A stretch of 64,000 nt of DNA. Source: Bog-473 sp035551835 (GTDB taxonomy: Bacteria > Actinomycetota > Acidimicrobiia > Acidimicrobiales > RAAP-2). The DNA is taken from positions 25,828-89,827 of the forward strand of contig DASZMN010000105.1 in NCBI GenBank assembly GCA_035551835.1. The letters are read 5' to 3'. Of the stretch, positions 8,262-17,253 are shown one piece after another (within the stretch, counting starts at the first letter, position 1; each line of letters begins with the position of its first letter). The translations under genes and the position numbers were made by a program. The notes below the pieces were generated by a model that did no database searches, was not told where the DNA came from, and saw only the letters and a program-made list of their open reading frames with translations.

Positions 8262-9819
8262 GCGCACCCGTCTCGATCAGCCGCCAGATCTGGTCCAGGT
8301 CGAGCTGTGCTTCGCACGCGTCGGCGATCCGGTCGATCTGCTCTTCGCGGGCCAATGAGTAGTCGAGCCCCGAGGGCTGGCGGACCCGGCCCCGGCGACG
8401 GGCCACCGCGGCGAGGAACCAGGAACGAAAGGCGTCGTTCTCGAACAATCCGTGCAGCGTGGTGCCGAGGATGGCGCCGGACTCCGCACTGGCACTGACG
8501 GCCTCGCCCGACGTGTCGGTGTGCGAGCCGGCGGCGTCGAACCACGATGAATACGACGGGCCCGGATGCATCCGCCCGTGGCGGATCTCGTAGCCGCGGA
8601 GCGACAGGGCGTCGGGCATGACGGTCGCCGTGGCGGTTGAGAGTCGGGTGAGCTTCTCGACCTCGAACACCGTGCGGACGGGCAGCCAGCCGAGTCCGGA
8701 CGATTGGGCGGCCGAGGACTCGACGGCGTGCGGGTCGTCGATGCGCTCTCCCATCATCTGGTAGCCCCCGCAGAGGCCGAGCAGCACCGGCGGTGTGGGA
8801 GACGACGATCGAAGCCTCGCCCCGATGGCGGCCGCGAGACCGTTGGCGCGAAGCCAACGCAGGTCGTCGACGGTGGCGCGGGTGCCGGGGATGACGATGA
8901 GATCGGGGTCGCCGAGCGAGTCGGGGGTGGCCACCCAGCGCACGTGCACGCCGGGCTCCATCGTCAGCGGGTCCAGGTCGGTGAAGTTGGCCAGCCGGGG
9001 GAGGCGGATGACCGCCACGTCGAGTCCGGCGGTTGCGGGCGGCCGCGGCCCGGAGGGACGGCCGACCTGGTCGAGCACGAGCGAGTCCTCCGCGTCGAGC
9101 GCGAGGTGGCCGAGGTGGGGCAGCACGCCGAAGGTCGGCACGCCGCAACGGTTCTCGAGCTCGGCGGTGGCGCCACCGAGCAGCGAGCGGTCGCCGCGGA
9201 ACCGGTTGATGACGAAGCCGCGGATGAGGGCGGCGAGATCGGTAGGGAGGAGGGCGACCGTGCCGTAGAGGTGCGCGAAGACGCCACCGCGCTCGATGTC
9301 GCCGACCAGGACGGCGGGGATGCCGGCGCGGCGGGCCAGGCCGAGGTTGACGAGGTCGTGGTCGAGCAGGTTGATCTCGGCCGGGCTGCCGGCGCCCTCG
9401 CACACGACGACGTCGTAGCGGGTGCGGAGGTCGGCGAGGGCGCTGTCGACGACATCGACGAGCCGGCCCTTGGTGTCGTGGTAGGTGACGGCGTCCTCGA
9501 CGCCGGTGGGACGGCCCAGCACGACGACCTGCGAGGCGCGCTCGCTCGTCGGCTTGAGGAGGACCGGGTTCATGGCGACCTCGGGCTCGGCGCGGGCGGC
9601 GACGGCCTGGAGCCACTGGGCCCGGCCCATCTCGCCACCCTCGGCGGTGACCATGGCGTTCAACGACATGTTCTGCCCCTTGAACGGGGCGACCCTCAGG
9701 CCACGGCGGGCCAGGAGCCGGCAGAGCCCGGTGACGACCGTGGACTTGCCCGCGTCCGACGACGTGCCGCACACCATGAGGGCGCCATGACGGGGTGCGG
9801 CCGCGGCGGTTGCGGGCAT
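8236..9819 (-). CDS. cobQ: Cobyric acid synthase
   Basis: Glutamine-dependent amidase that converts a,c-diamide adenosylcobyrinate to cobyrate, 527 aa. The N-terminal P-loop/dethiobiotin-synthetase-like domain reads MVCGTSSDAGKSTVVTGLCRLL and APFKGQNMSLNA; the C-terminal class I amidotransferase triad shows Cys in LLGLCGGYQMM and His in GTTLHGLFEND. The start at 9819 gives MPATAAAAPRHGALMVCG; a second ATG at 9777 would still keep the P-loop. A TAGAAC box 7 nt before the ATG may be a -10 for a leaderless message. No other cob genes are in the window, so it stands alone here. Confidence 0.95.
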   Translation of the reverse strand: MPATAAAAPRHGALMVCGTSSDAGKSTVVTGLCRLLARRGLRVAPFKGQNMSLNAMVTAEGGEMGRAQWLQAVAARAEPEVAMNPVLLKPTSERASQVVVLGRPTGVEDAVTYHDTKGRLVDVVDSALADLRTRYDVVVCEGAGSPAEINLLDHDLVNLGLARRAGIPAVLVGDIERGGVFAHLYGTVALLPTDLAALIRGFVINRFRGDRSLLGGATAELENRCGVPTFGVLPHLGHLALDAEDSLVLDQVGRPSGPRPPATAGLDVAVIRLPRLANFTDLDPLTMEPGVHVRWVATPDSLGDPDLIVIPGTRATVDDLRWLRANGLAAAIGARLRSSSPTPPVLLGLCGGYQMMGERIDDPHAVESSAAQSSGLGWLPVRTVFEVEKLTRLSTATATVMPDALSLRGYEIRHGRMHPGPSYSSWFDAAGSHTDTSGEAVSASAESGAILGTTLHGLFENDAFRSWFLAAVARRRGRVRQPSGLDYSLAREEQIDRIADACEAQLDLDQIWRLIETGALSPRAGRA

Positions 9820-9844
9820 GGGCGGTGTTCTACTCGTTGGCGGG

Positions 9845-9898
9845 GGGCGAGCGCCCACCGAACCTGACCCGGTGGTGTGCCGACACCAGGCCGTGGGT
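9845..9898. promoter_or_regulatory. Two adjacent hairpins between divergent cobQ and NCS1 permease
   Basis: GGGCG-AG-CGCCC (9845-9856) is followed by TGGTGT-GCCG-ACACCA (9873-9888), the latter enclosed by ACCC (9867-9870) and GGGT (9895-9898). On the plus strand this would be the 5' leader of the permease. It lacks the CTGAGA element of TPP riboswitches. It could be an RNA leader or a protein-binding site; no known class fits. Confidence 0.4.
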
Positions 9899-9982
9899 AC
9901 TGCAGGGGCAGCGGCCATCCCTCGGTCGCCCTGGCGTGGCGTCCATGATGGCGCACGAGACGCGACAAGGGAGGTAGCGGCG

Positions 9983-11497
9983 GTGACGGTCACCGAGGAC
10001 TTCGCGGGAGAGCTGGCGATCATCCACGACCCCGAGTCCAAAGAGGCGTTCCACGTCGAGCAGCACGGGATCGACTTCATCCCCGAGAGCGAGCGCTGGG
10101 CGACGCCGAAGGACGTGTTCGGCATGTGGGCCGGGGCGAGCGTGCAGATCGAGTACTTCATCTACGGCGCCATCCTGATGACGTTCGGGCTCACCTTCGC
10201 CCAGGTCGTCGTCATCATCGTGCTGGGCAACCTGTCCTACTTCTTGTTGGGGTTGTGCTCGCTGCAGGGCCCCAACGCCGGGACGACCGTCTTCGGGATC
10301 AACCGGGCTCCGTTCGGCCCGAATGGCGGACGGCCCATTTCGTTCTTCAACTGGATCACGCAGATCGGCTTCGAGGTGGAGGGCCTGATCCTGATCGTCG
10401 GCGCAGGGCTGGTGTTGATGATCAAGTCCGGCTACCTGCCGGGCGACCCGGCGAAGGTGGTCCTGGTGATCGTGGCCGTGCTGATCCAGGGGATCCTCCC
10501 CTTCTTCGGCCACGCGGCCATCGTGAAGACGCTGCGCCTCTTGGTGCTGCCCTTCGTGGTGCTCTTCGCCGTCCTGCTCGCCTTTTCGATCCCGCACGCC
10601 AACCTCCACGTGGTCAGGACGAGCGGCGACTGGCAGAGCTTCACCGAGGCGCTGGCCTTCACGATCGCGCTGGCGGGCCTCGGCTGGACCGAGAACGGCA
10701 ACGACTACACGCGCTACTGCCCGACCAACGCCTCCAAGAAGGGGATCGTCGGGTGGGTGTTCCTCGGCACGGCCGTGCCCGAGATCCTCATCATGACCTT
10801 GGGCGCCGTGGTCGGGACGTTCGTCCTCAAGATCGGAACCGGTTCCGGCGGCCTGTTGCCGTTCGCCCACACGAATGCCATCCCGTCGTGGTTCGTCGTG
10901 GTGTTCCTGGTGTTCGCCATTGTGCAGCTCTTCGGGATCAACAGCCTCGACATGTACTCCTCGGGCGTGACGCTGCAGGCCATCGGCGCACCGGTGAGGC
11001 GCTACCAGGCGGTGCTGATCGACTGCGTGATCGCCTTCGGCGTGACGATGTACGCGATCTTCAGCTCCTCCTTCACCCAGTACCTTTCGGACTTCGTCGA
11101 CATCGTCATCATCTGGATCGCGCCATGGAGCGCGATCTTCCTCGTCGACTGGGCCCTCCGCCGCTTTCGCTACGTGCCGAGCGAGTTGCAGAAGACCGGG
11201 CGCGACTCGCTCTACTGGCGCCGGGGCGGCATCCACTGGCCGGCGTGGGTCGCCCAGCTGGTCGGGATGTTCGCCGCCATCTCGGGCCTGTCCGCCACCT
11301 TCCACCTGCCCGAGGGGCTCAACTTGTTGACGTCCCACACCCGTGACTCGTTCGGGTTCGGCGCCGACTTCAGCGTGTTCCTCGGGATGGGCGTGGGTGG
11401 CCTCGTCTACGGGGTGCTCGCCTGGCGAGGCGTTCGTGGTCGCGAGGCGGACGCGCAGGACAGCCTGCTACGGGCAGAAGGACTGCTGACCGCCTGA
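9983..11497 (+). CDS. NCS1 family nucleobase:cation symporter (purine/cytosine permease-like)
   Basis: 504 aa, about 12 membrane segments. The first is in FGMWAGASVQIEYFIYGAILMTFG, followed by the NCS1 signature region GPNAGTTVFGINRAPFGPNGGRPISFFNW, the substrate region LAFTIALAGLGWTENGNDYTRYCP and SLDMYSSGVTLQAIG. NCS1 proteins import cytosine, purines, allantoin, hydantoins or thiamine precursors with H+ or Na+. AAGGGAGG lies 8 nt before GTG 9983; the frame is open further upstream but without family similarity. A phosphoribosyltransferase follows convergently, which suggests nucleobase salvage. The exact substrate is unknown. Confidence 0.88.
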   Translation: MTVTEDFAGELAIIHDPESKEAFHVEQHGIDFIPESERWATPKDVFGMWAGASVQIEYFIYGAILMTFGLTFAQVVVIIVLGNLSYFLLGLCSLQGPNAGTTVFGINRAPFGPNGGRPISFFNWITQIGFEVEGLILIVGAGLVLMIKSGYLPGDPAKVVLVIVAVLIQGILPFFGHAAIVKTLRLLVLPFVVLFAVLLAFSIPHANLHVVRTSGDWQSFTEALAFTIALAGLGWTENGNDYTRYCPTNASKKGIVGWVFLGTAVPEILIMTLGAVVGTFVLKIGTGSGGLLPFAHTNAIPSWFVVVFLVFAIVQLFGINSLDMYSSGVTLQAIGAPVRRYQAVLIDCVIAFGVTMYAIFSSSFTQYLSDFVDIVIIWIAPWSAIFLVDWALRRFRYVPSELQKTGRDSLYWRRGGIHWPAWVAQLVGMFAAISGLSATFHLPEGLNLLTSHTRDSFGFGADFSVFLGMGVGGLVYGVLAWRGVRGREADAQDSLLRAEGLLTA

Positions 11498-11502
11498 GTC
11501 AG

Positions 11503-12117
11503 TCAGTCCCAGTCCTCGACCAGGCCGCCGTGGCCGTCGGGGTGGAACAACGGCATGGCGCCGAGGGTGCGCACCAGCGCGGCGTCCTCGCCGAGGGCGC
11601 GCTTCCATCCGCCGCCCTCGGTCATGAGGGTGCCGATGACCACGGGCGTCGCCTCCATGCGCCGGACCAGGCGCAGGGCCGAAGACAACGAGGCGCCGGT
11701 CGAGATGACGTCGTCGACGACGGCGACCCGGCGGCCGCGGACGGCGTCCACCCGGGCCGGGTCCATGCGCAGCCGCTGGGGCTTGTCCGTCGTGATGGAG
11801 TAGACGGGCTCCGACCACGTCTCGCCCAGGTGGATCTTCGGGGTCTTGTGCAGGATGACGTAGTCGTCGAGGCCGAGGGCGCGGCTGGCCTCGATGGCCA
11901 ACGGGATCCCCATCGTCGCCACCGAGACGACGATGTCGGGTTCGGCCGGGCGCATCATCTCGGCGAGCTCGCGCCCGGCCGTCTCGGCGAACTTCACCCC
12001 CATGTCGACGCAGATGAGGAGCGCGATCGTCAGCTCGTCGGACAGGGCCACGAGCGGAAGCTCCACGGTCTGGCTCCCGACCGTGGTCGTGTAGGTACGA
12101 GCGGCGGTCGTCGTCAT
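11503..12117 (-). CDS. Purine-type phosphoribosyltransferase
   Basis: 204 aa type I PRTase. The PRPP-binding loop is RRVAVVDDVISTGASLSSALRL; the N-terminal half carries IVVSVATMGIPLAIEASRALGLDDYVILHKTPKIHL. It would join a nucleobase to PRPP, giving a nucleotide in the cytosol. It ends 5 bp from the stop of the NCS1 permease, in the convergent orientation, so uptake and salvage of the same base is plausible. ATG 12117 is the family-like start (MTTTAARTYTTTV); the frame runs upstream without similarity. APRT, XPRT and similar enzymes cannot be separated by eye. Confidence 0.8.
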   Translation of the reverse strand: MTTTAARTYTTTVGSQTVELPLVALSDELTIALLICVDMGVKFAETAGRELAEMMRPAEPDIVVSVATMGIPLAIEASRALGLDDYVILHKTPKIHLGETWSEPVYSITTDKPQRLRMDPARVDAVRGRRVAVVDDVISTGASLSSALRLVRRMEATPVVIGTLMTEGGGWKRALGEDAALVRTLGAMPLFHPDGHGGLVEDWD

Positions 12118-12227
12118 GGCTCTCGAGGAGCATACGTCCGCTGCCCCTGCCGGCGGCCGCCTGGACGCAACACAGTGGCGCGGAGGGGAGCGACCCTGTA
12201 AAAACTCGGGCGGGGAAAGGGGCGCTC

Positions 12228-13970
12228 TTGGACGGTGAGCCGAGGTTGACGAAACGCTCATCTCCCTTCGCCGCAGCGGGCTCGACGGCACGCTCGTCCG
12301 GTCCGTTCGATCCGCGCCTTCTGCACTACGCGCGGGCGACGCGGGCGTACCTGATCCTGTCGGTCGCCGTCGGCGGGGCGGCCGCGTTCGGAATCATCGC
12401 GCAGGCCTGGTTGATCGCGACCATCGTCGACGACGCCTTCATCGAGCACCGGGGGATCGCCTCGCTGCGCGCACCCGTCGTGGCGCTGCTCGCCGTGGTG
12501 GTCGCGCGATCCCTCCTCGCCTGGGCGGGCGAGCGCGCCGCCTTCCGGGCCTCGGCGTCGGCCAAGTCGGACCTGCGCCGCGCCGCCACCGAGCGGGCCG
12601 CCGCACTCGGGCCGGCCGGGCTCGACGGGCGCGACACCGGCCAGCTGACGGTCCTGCTGACGTCGGGCATCGACGCCCTCGACGGCTACTTCTCCCGCTA
12701 CCTGCCCCAGGTCTTTCTGGCCGTCATCGTCCCGGTGGCGATCATCGGCGTCGTGGCCGGGGCGGACTGGGTCGGCGCCGTCCTGATCGCGGTCAGCGTC
12801 CCGCTGATCCCGATCTTCATGGCGCTGGTCGGTGCGACCACCCGGGACCGCACGGCGAAGCGGATGCGGGCGCTTCACAAGCTGGCCGGACACTTCCTCG
12901 ACGTCGTGGCCGGGCTCCCCACCCTCAAGGTGTTCGGCCGTGCCAAGGCGCAGGCCCGCTCCATCGCCGACGTCACGGACCGCTATCGCTCGGCGACCAT
13001 GGCGACCCTCCGGCTGACCTTCCTCTCGTCGCTCGTGCTCGAGCTCCTGGCCACCGTGTCGGTCGCCCTGGTGGCGGTGGCGGTGGGGCTCCGGCTGCTC
13101 GGCGGCAGCATGGGGTTCCACGACGCGCTGTTCGTGCTGGTGCTCGCACCGGAGGCGTACCTGCCGCTGCGCACCCTCGGCACGCACTTTCACGCCAGCG
13201 CGGACGGGATGAAATCGGCGGAGGAGCTCTTCGAACTGATCGAGACGCCGGACGTGGGCCCGAACGGCGGACGCGTGCGTGCCGCCGGACACGGCCTGCT
13301 CATTCGGGGCCTGGAGCTCACCTATCCGGGGCGGCGGATCCCCGCCCTGCACGACGTGGAGCTCGTGGTCGAACCCGGGGAGACGGTCGCGCTGACCGGC
13401 CCGAGCGGGTGCGGCAAGTCCACCCTGCTCTCCGTGGTCCTCGGGCTGCGCCGCCCCGACGCTGGGATCGTCCGGTTCGGGGGCGTCGACCTGGCCGACG
13501 TCGACCTCGACGACTGGCGGGACCACCTGGCCTGGGTGCCGCAACGACCGCACCTCTTCGCCCGCACCGTGGCGGAGAACATCCGGCTCGGTCGGCCCGA
13601 CGCGAGCGACGCGCACGTGGCGGCCGCCCTCGACGCGGCGGGCCTGACCGAGGTCGTGCGGCGGCTCCCCTACGGGGTCGAGACCCGGCTCGGCGAAGGT
13701 GGGGCCGGGCTCTCGACGGGCGAGCGCCAGCGCCTCGCGCTGGCCCGCGCCTTCGTGCGGAACGCGCCGCTGCTCTTGCTGGACGAGCCGACGGCGAGCC
13801 TCGACAACGAGACCCAGGCGGACGTCCTCGCCGCCGTTCGTGAATTGCTCAGCGGCCGGACCGCGTTGGTCGTGGCGCACCGCCCCGCGTTGGCCGCGCT
13901 GGCCGACCGGGTGGTCGAGCTGCCGCCGGCGCTCGTGCCCGCCGACAACGGCGGACTGGCCCTCCCGTGA
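12228..13970 (+). CDS. cydD: Thiol reductant ABC exporter subunit CydD
   Basis: 580 aa half-transporter with an N-terminal six-helix membrane domain and a C-terminal ATPase. Walker A is GPSGCGKSTLL (about residue 391), the signature LSTGERQRLALARAF, and Walker B LLLLDEPTASLD. With CydC it exports glutathione/cysteine-type thiols needed to assemble cytochrome bd. The start is a TTG at 12228 with GAAAGGGG just upstream; no ATG or GTG is in frame nearby. The stop overlaps the cydC start (GTGA). First gene of a cydDCAB operon; streptomycetes instead carry cydAB with a fused cydCD. Confidence 0.93.
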   Translation: MDGEPRLTKRSSPFAAAGSTARSSGPFDPRLLHYARATRAYLILSVAVGGAAAFGIIAQAWLIATIVDDAFIEHRGIASLRAPVVALLAVVVARSLLAWAGERAAFRASASAKSDLRRAATERAAALGPAGLDGRDTGQLTVLLTSGIDALDGYFSRYLPQVFLAVIVPVAIIGVVAGADWVGAVLIAVSVPLIPIFMALVGATTRDRTAKRMRALHKLAGHFLDVVAGLPTLKVFGRAKAQARSIADVTDRYRSATMATLRLTFLSSLVLELLATVSVALVAVAVGLRLLGGSMGFHDALFVLVLAPEAYLPLRTLGTHFHASADGMKSAEELFELIETPDVGPNGGRVRAAGHGLLIRGLELTYPGRRIPALHDVELVVEPGETVALTGPSGCGKSTLLSVVLGLRRPDAGIVRFGGVDLADVDLDDWRDHLAWVPQRPHLFARTVAENIRLGRPDASDAHVAAALDAAGLTEVVRRLPYGVETRLGEGGAGLSTGERQRLALARAFVRNAPLLLLDEPTASLDNETQADVLAAVRELLSGRTALVVAHRPALAALADRVVELPPALVPADNGGLALP

Positions 13971-15823
13971 GCGACCACCCGGCGGGCACGCTGCGCACGC
14001 TGGCGATCGCGCGCCCGGCGCGGCGCCGGCTCACGCACGCCTCGGTGCTCGGCGCGGGCGCCATCGGGGCGTCGATCGCCCTGATGGCCACGTCGGCCTG
14101 GCTGATCTCGCGGGCGGCCCAACACCCGGCCGAGGCCTCGCTGACGCTCGCCATCGTCGGCGTCCAGTTCTTCGGGCTCTCACGGGGCTTCCTGCGCTAC
14201 GGCGAGCGGTTGGTGGGGCACGACGCGGCGCTGCGAGTGCTGGCCGACCTGCGCGTCCGCGTCTATGAGCGCCTCGAGGCGGTCGCGCCGGCCGGACTCC
14301 CCCTCTTCCGGCGCGGCGACCTGGTGGCGCGGGTCGTCAATGACGTGGACTCTCTCCAGGACGTCGTGCTGCGGGTGATCGAGCCCTTTGCCGTCGCCAC
14401 CCTCGTGGGGATCGCCACGGTCGGCGCCATGTGGTGGATCCTTCCCCAAGCCGGTCTCGTCCTGCTCGTCGCGTTGGCGCTCTCCGCCATCGTCGTGCCG
14501 TGGCTGACCGGCCGCCTGGCGACGCGCGAAGAAGCCAAACAGGCGACGGTCCGCGGTGAGCTGGCGGCGGAGGTCGTCGATCTGCTCGACGGCGCACCCG
14601 AACTCGTCGTGATGGGGGGGGCCGAAGCCCAGCTCGGTCGCATCGCCCGGGCCGACGGACGCCTGCGTGCCCTGTCCCGGCGGGCCGCGGGGACGGCGGG
14701 AATCGGGCTCGCGCTGACGACCGGGCTCGCCGGCCTGGCCTGTTGGGGCGCGCTGACCCTCGGCGTGCGCGCCACCCACGAGGGGTCGCTCAACGGCGCC
14801 CTCCTCGCAGTCTTGGCGCTCGTCCCGCTGGCCGCGGTCGAGCTCGTCTCTCCGCTGCCCGGCGCGACACAGGCCCTGCAGCGCTCCCGGGTCGCGGCGG
14901 GAAGGGTCTTCGCCGCCATGGAAGCGTCGACCGCCGTCAGCGACCCCCCTCGTCCGGTGCCGCTCGAGGCGGGACCCCACACGCTGGCCGTCCACGCGGT
15001 ATGGGCCTCGTATCCGGGCGCCGGGTGCGCCGCGCTGCGCGGGGTCGACCTGTCGTTGCGGCCGGGTCGTCGGGTCGCGTTGGTCGGGTCGAGCGGGGCG
15101 GGCAAGTCGACCCTGGCAGACGTGCTCGTCCGCTTCCTGCCCGCCCACTCCGGCGAAGTCACGCTCGACGGCGTGCCGTTGGAGCGCTTCGCCGCGGACG
15201 ACGTTCGGCGGGTCGTCGGGCTCGTCGAGCAGCGACCGCACCTCTTCGAGACCACCTTGGCCGCGAACCTTCGGATCGGACGCCGGTCGGCCGCCGACGC
15301 CGAGTTGGCGCAGGTCCTCGATCGGGTCGGGCTGGGGCCCTGGCTGGACGGCCTGCCCGACGGCCTGTTGACGGAGGTCGGCCCGATGGGGACGCGGCTC
15401 TCGGGCGGCCAGCGCCAACGGGTCGCCGTCGCACGGGCGCTGCTGGCCGACTTTCCCATCCTCGTGCTCGACGAGCCGGCGGAGCACCTCGAGCCGGCGG
15501 CGGCCGACGCCCTCACGGCCGATCTGCTCGACGTGACCGAGGGTCGCGCCGCGCTCCTCATCACCCACCGGCTGTCGGGCCTCAACCGGATAGACGAGAT
15601 CGTCGTCCTCGAACGCGGCTCGGTGGTCGAGCGGGGCACGCACGCCGCCCTCTTGGCGGCAGGCGGTCGCTACGCGGCGTCGTGGTGGGAGGAGCGGATG
15701 GGTGACCGGCCGGCCTACCCGACGCCGCGGGCGACCTCACGACCCGAGACCATCGAGTCGACCCCATCCACACCGTCCACACCGTCCAGCCCGTCGAACA
15801 ACGAAGGAGGCGAGACACGATGA
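13967..15823 (+). CDS. cydC: Thiol reductant ABC exporter subunit CydC
   Basis: 618 aa, partner of CydD. Membrane domain, then ATPase with Walker A GSSGAGKSTLADVL (about residue 375), signature LSGGQRQRVAVARALL and Walker B ILVLDEPAEHLEP. The C-terminus carries a low-complexity Ser/Thr/Pro tail of about 30 residues (STPSTPSTPSSPSN) encoded by short DNA repeats at 15755-15800. The strong ribosome site for cydA (AAGGAGG) lies inside the end of this gene and the two genes overlap by 4 bp. Confidence 0.93.
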   Translation: MSDHPAGTLRTLAIARPARRRLTHASVLGAGAIGASIALMATSAWLISRAAQHPAEASLTLAIVGVQFFGLSRGFLRYGERLVGHDAALRVLADLRVRVYERLEAVAPAGLPLFRRGDLVARVVNDVDSLQDVVLRVIEPFAVATLVGIATVGAMWWILPQAGLVLLVALALSAIVVPWLTGRLATREEAKQATVRGELAAEVVDLLDGAPELVVMGGAEAQLGRIARADGRLRALSRRAAGTAGIGLALTTGLAGLACWGALTLGVRATHEGSLNGALLAVLALVPLAAVELVSPLPGATQALQRSRVAAGRVFAAMEASTAVSDPPRPVPLEAGPHTLAVHAVWASYPGAGCAALRGVDLSLRPGRRVALVGSSGAGKSTLADVLVRFLPAHSGEVTLDGVPLERFAADDVRRVVGLVEQRPHLFETTLAANLRIGRRSAADAELAQVLDRVGLGPWLDGLPDGLLTEVGPMGTRLSGGQRQRVAVARALLADFPILVLDEPAEHLEPAAADALTADLLDVTEGRAALLITHRLSGLNRIDEIVVLERGSVVERGTHAALLAAGGRYAASWWEERMGDRPAYPTPRATSRPETIESTPSTPSTPSSPSNNEGGETR

Positions 15824-17244
15824 GCCTGGACCTGGCCCGCTGGCAGTTCGCCAGCACGAGCATCTACCACTTCTTGTTCGTGCCGATCACGATCGGCCTG
15901 GCCTTCCTCGTGGCGCTGCTCGAGACCGGGTGGTACCGCAACGGGGACGCCACGTACCTCCGATTGGCGCGCTTCTTCGGAGCGCTCCTCCTCATCAACG
16001 TCGCAATCGCCGTCGTCACGGGCCTCATCCAGGAGTTCGAGTTCGGGATGAACTGGTCGGTCTTCTCCCGACTCGTCGGCAATGTGTTCGGCGGGCCACT
16101 GGCCTTCGAGGGGTTGGTCGCCTTCTTCTTGGAATCCACGTTCCTCGGCTTGTGGATCTTCGGCTGGAATCGCTTGTCGAAGGGGGCTCACCTGGCGTGC
16201 ATCTGGGTGGTCTCGGCCGGGACGGTCATCTCGGCCGTCTTCATCCTGGCGGCCAACTCCTGGATGCAGCACCCGGTCGGCTACAAGCTCAACGGTGCCA
16301 ATCAGCCCGAGCTGACCAACTTCTTCGCGCTCTTCACCAACCCGGTGTTCCTCTGGAGCTTCGTGCACGTGATCCTGGCGTCGCTCGTCACCGGGGCGCT
16401 GATCATGCTGGGCATCTCGGCCTGGCACCTGCGCCGCCAGACGGAGGTCGACGCGTTCCGCCGCACCGCGGTGATCTCGCTCGTCGTGCTCCTCCTGTCG
16501 ACGCCGATCGCCATGTTCGTGGGCAGCGAGCTCGGGGTCGTCGAGGGGACCTATCAGCCGATGAAGATCGCGGCCGCCGAGGCGTTGTGGAACACCTGTC
16601 CAAGCCACTGCGCGTTCTCCGCCTTCCAGATCGGCGGCGGGAACAACGACCAGACCCCGACCCAGATCATCTTGATCCCGAGCCTGCTGTCCATCCTCGC
16701 CACCAACCACGTCGACGGCGAGGTACAGGGACTCAATCAGCTCAATGCGGAGTACCAGAAGATGTATGGACCGGGGAACTACGTCCCCAACGTGTTCATC
16801 CAGTACTGGTCGATGCGCGTGATGGCGTACCTGGCCACCCTCGTGATGCTCTTCGCCTTGTGGGGGGCCTGGCTGCTGTACCGGCACCGGCTCGAACGCG
16901 CCCGATGGTTCCTGCGCATCGCACCATGGGCGATCGTCGTCCCGTTCCTGATCAACACCGCCGGGTGGATGCTGACCGAAAACGGACGGCAGCCCTGGAT
17001 CGTCCAGGGTCTCATGAAGACTGCCCAGGGGGTGTCGACGTCCGTCTCGACAACGGACGTCTGGATCTCGCTCGTCGTCTTCTACCTCATCTTCATTGCG
17101 TTCGGGATCGCCGACACGTGGCTCATGATCCGCTACGGCCGCAAGCCGCTCGATCACGACCCGATCGCCCGGTTGCTCAGCGAAACCGCCCCATCCGCCG
17201 AGGGGGGCCCGTCCGACGAGGACGAGCCCGCGCTCGTCTACTAG
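15820..17244 (+). CDS. cydA: Cytochrome bd ubiquinol oxidase subunit I
   Basis: 474 aa integral membrane subunit carrying hemes b558, b595 and d; oxidises quinol and reduces O2. The high-spin heme ligand His17 is in SIYHFLFVPITIGLAF, and the hallmark GRQPW is near residue 389 (MLTENGRQPWIVQG). The length fits a short Q-loop type. ATG 15820 overlaps the cydC stop, with AAGGAGG 9 nt upstream. This oxidase works under low O2 or when the aa3 pathway is inhibited. Confidence 0.96.
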   Translation: MSLDLARWQFASTSIYHFLFVPITIGLAFLVALLETGWYRNGDATYLRLARFFGALLLINVAIAVVTGLIQEFEFGMNWSVFSRLVGNVFGGPLAFEGLVAFFLESTFLGLWIFGWNRLSKGAHLACIWVVSAGTVISAVFILAANSWMQHPVGYKLNGANQPELTNFFALFTNPVFLWSFVHVILASLVTGALIMLGISAWHLRRQTEVDAFRRTAVISLVVLLLSTPIAMFVGSELGVVEGTYQPMKIAAAEALWNTCPSHCAFSAFQIGGGNNDQTPTQIILIPSLLSILATNHVDGEVQGLNQLNAEYQKMYGPGNYVPNVFIQYWSMRVMAYLATLVMLFALWGAWLLYRHRLERARWFLRIAPWAIVVPFLINTAGWMLTENGRQPWIVQGLMKTAQGVSTSVSTTDVWISLVVFYLIFIAFGIADTWLMIRYGRKPLDHDPIARLLSETAPSAEGGPSDEDEPALVY

Positions 17245-17253
17245 GAGGCCGGC

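Noticed and set aside
9859..9900. TPP riboswitch upstream of the NCS1 permease (GAACCTGA-CCCGG run)
   Set aside because: The invariant CTGAGA half is missing in the required place and the 3' half lacks the GCG-AGGGA ending.
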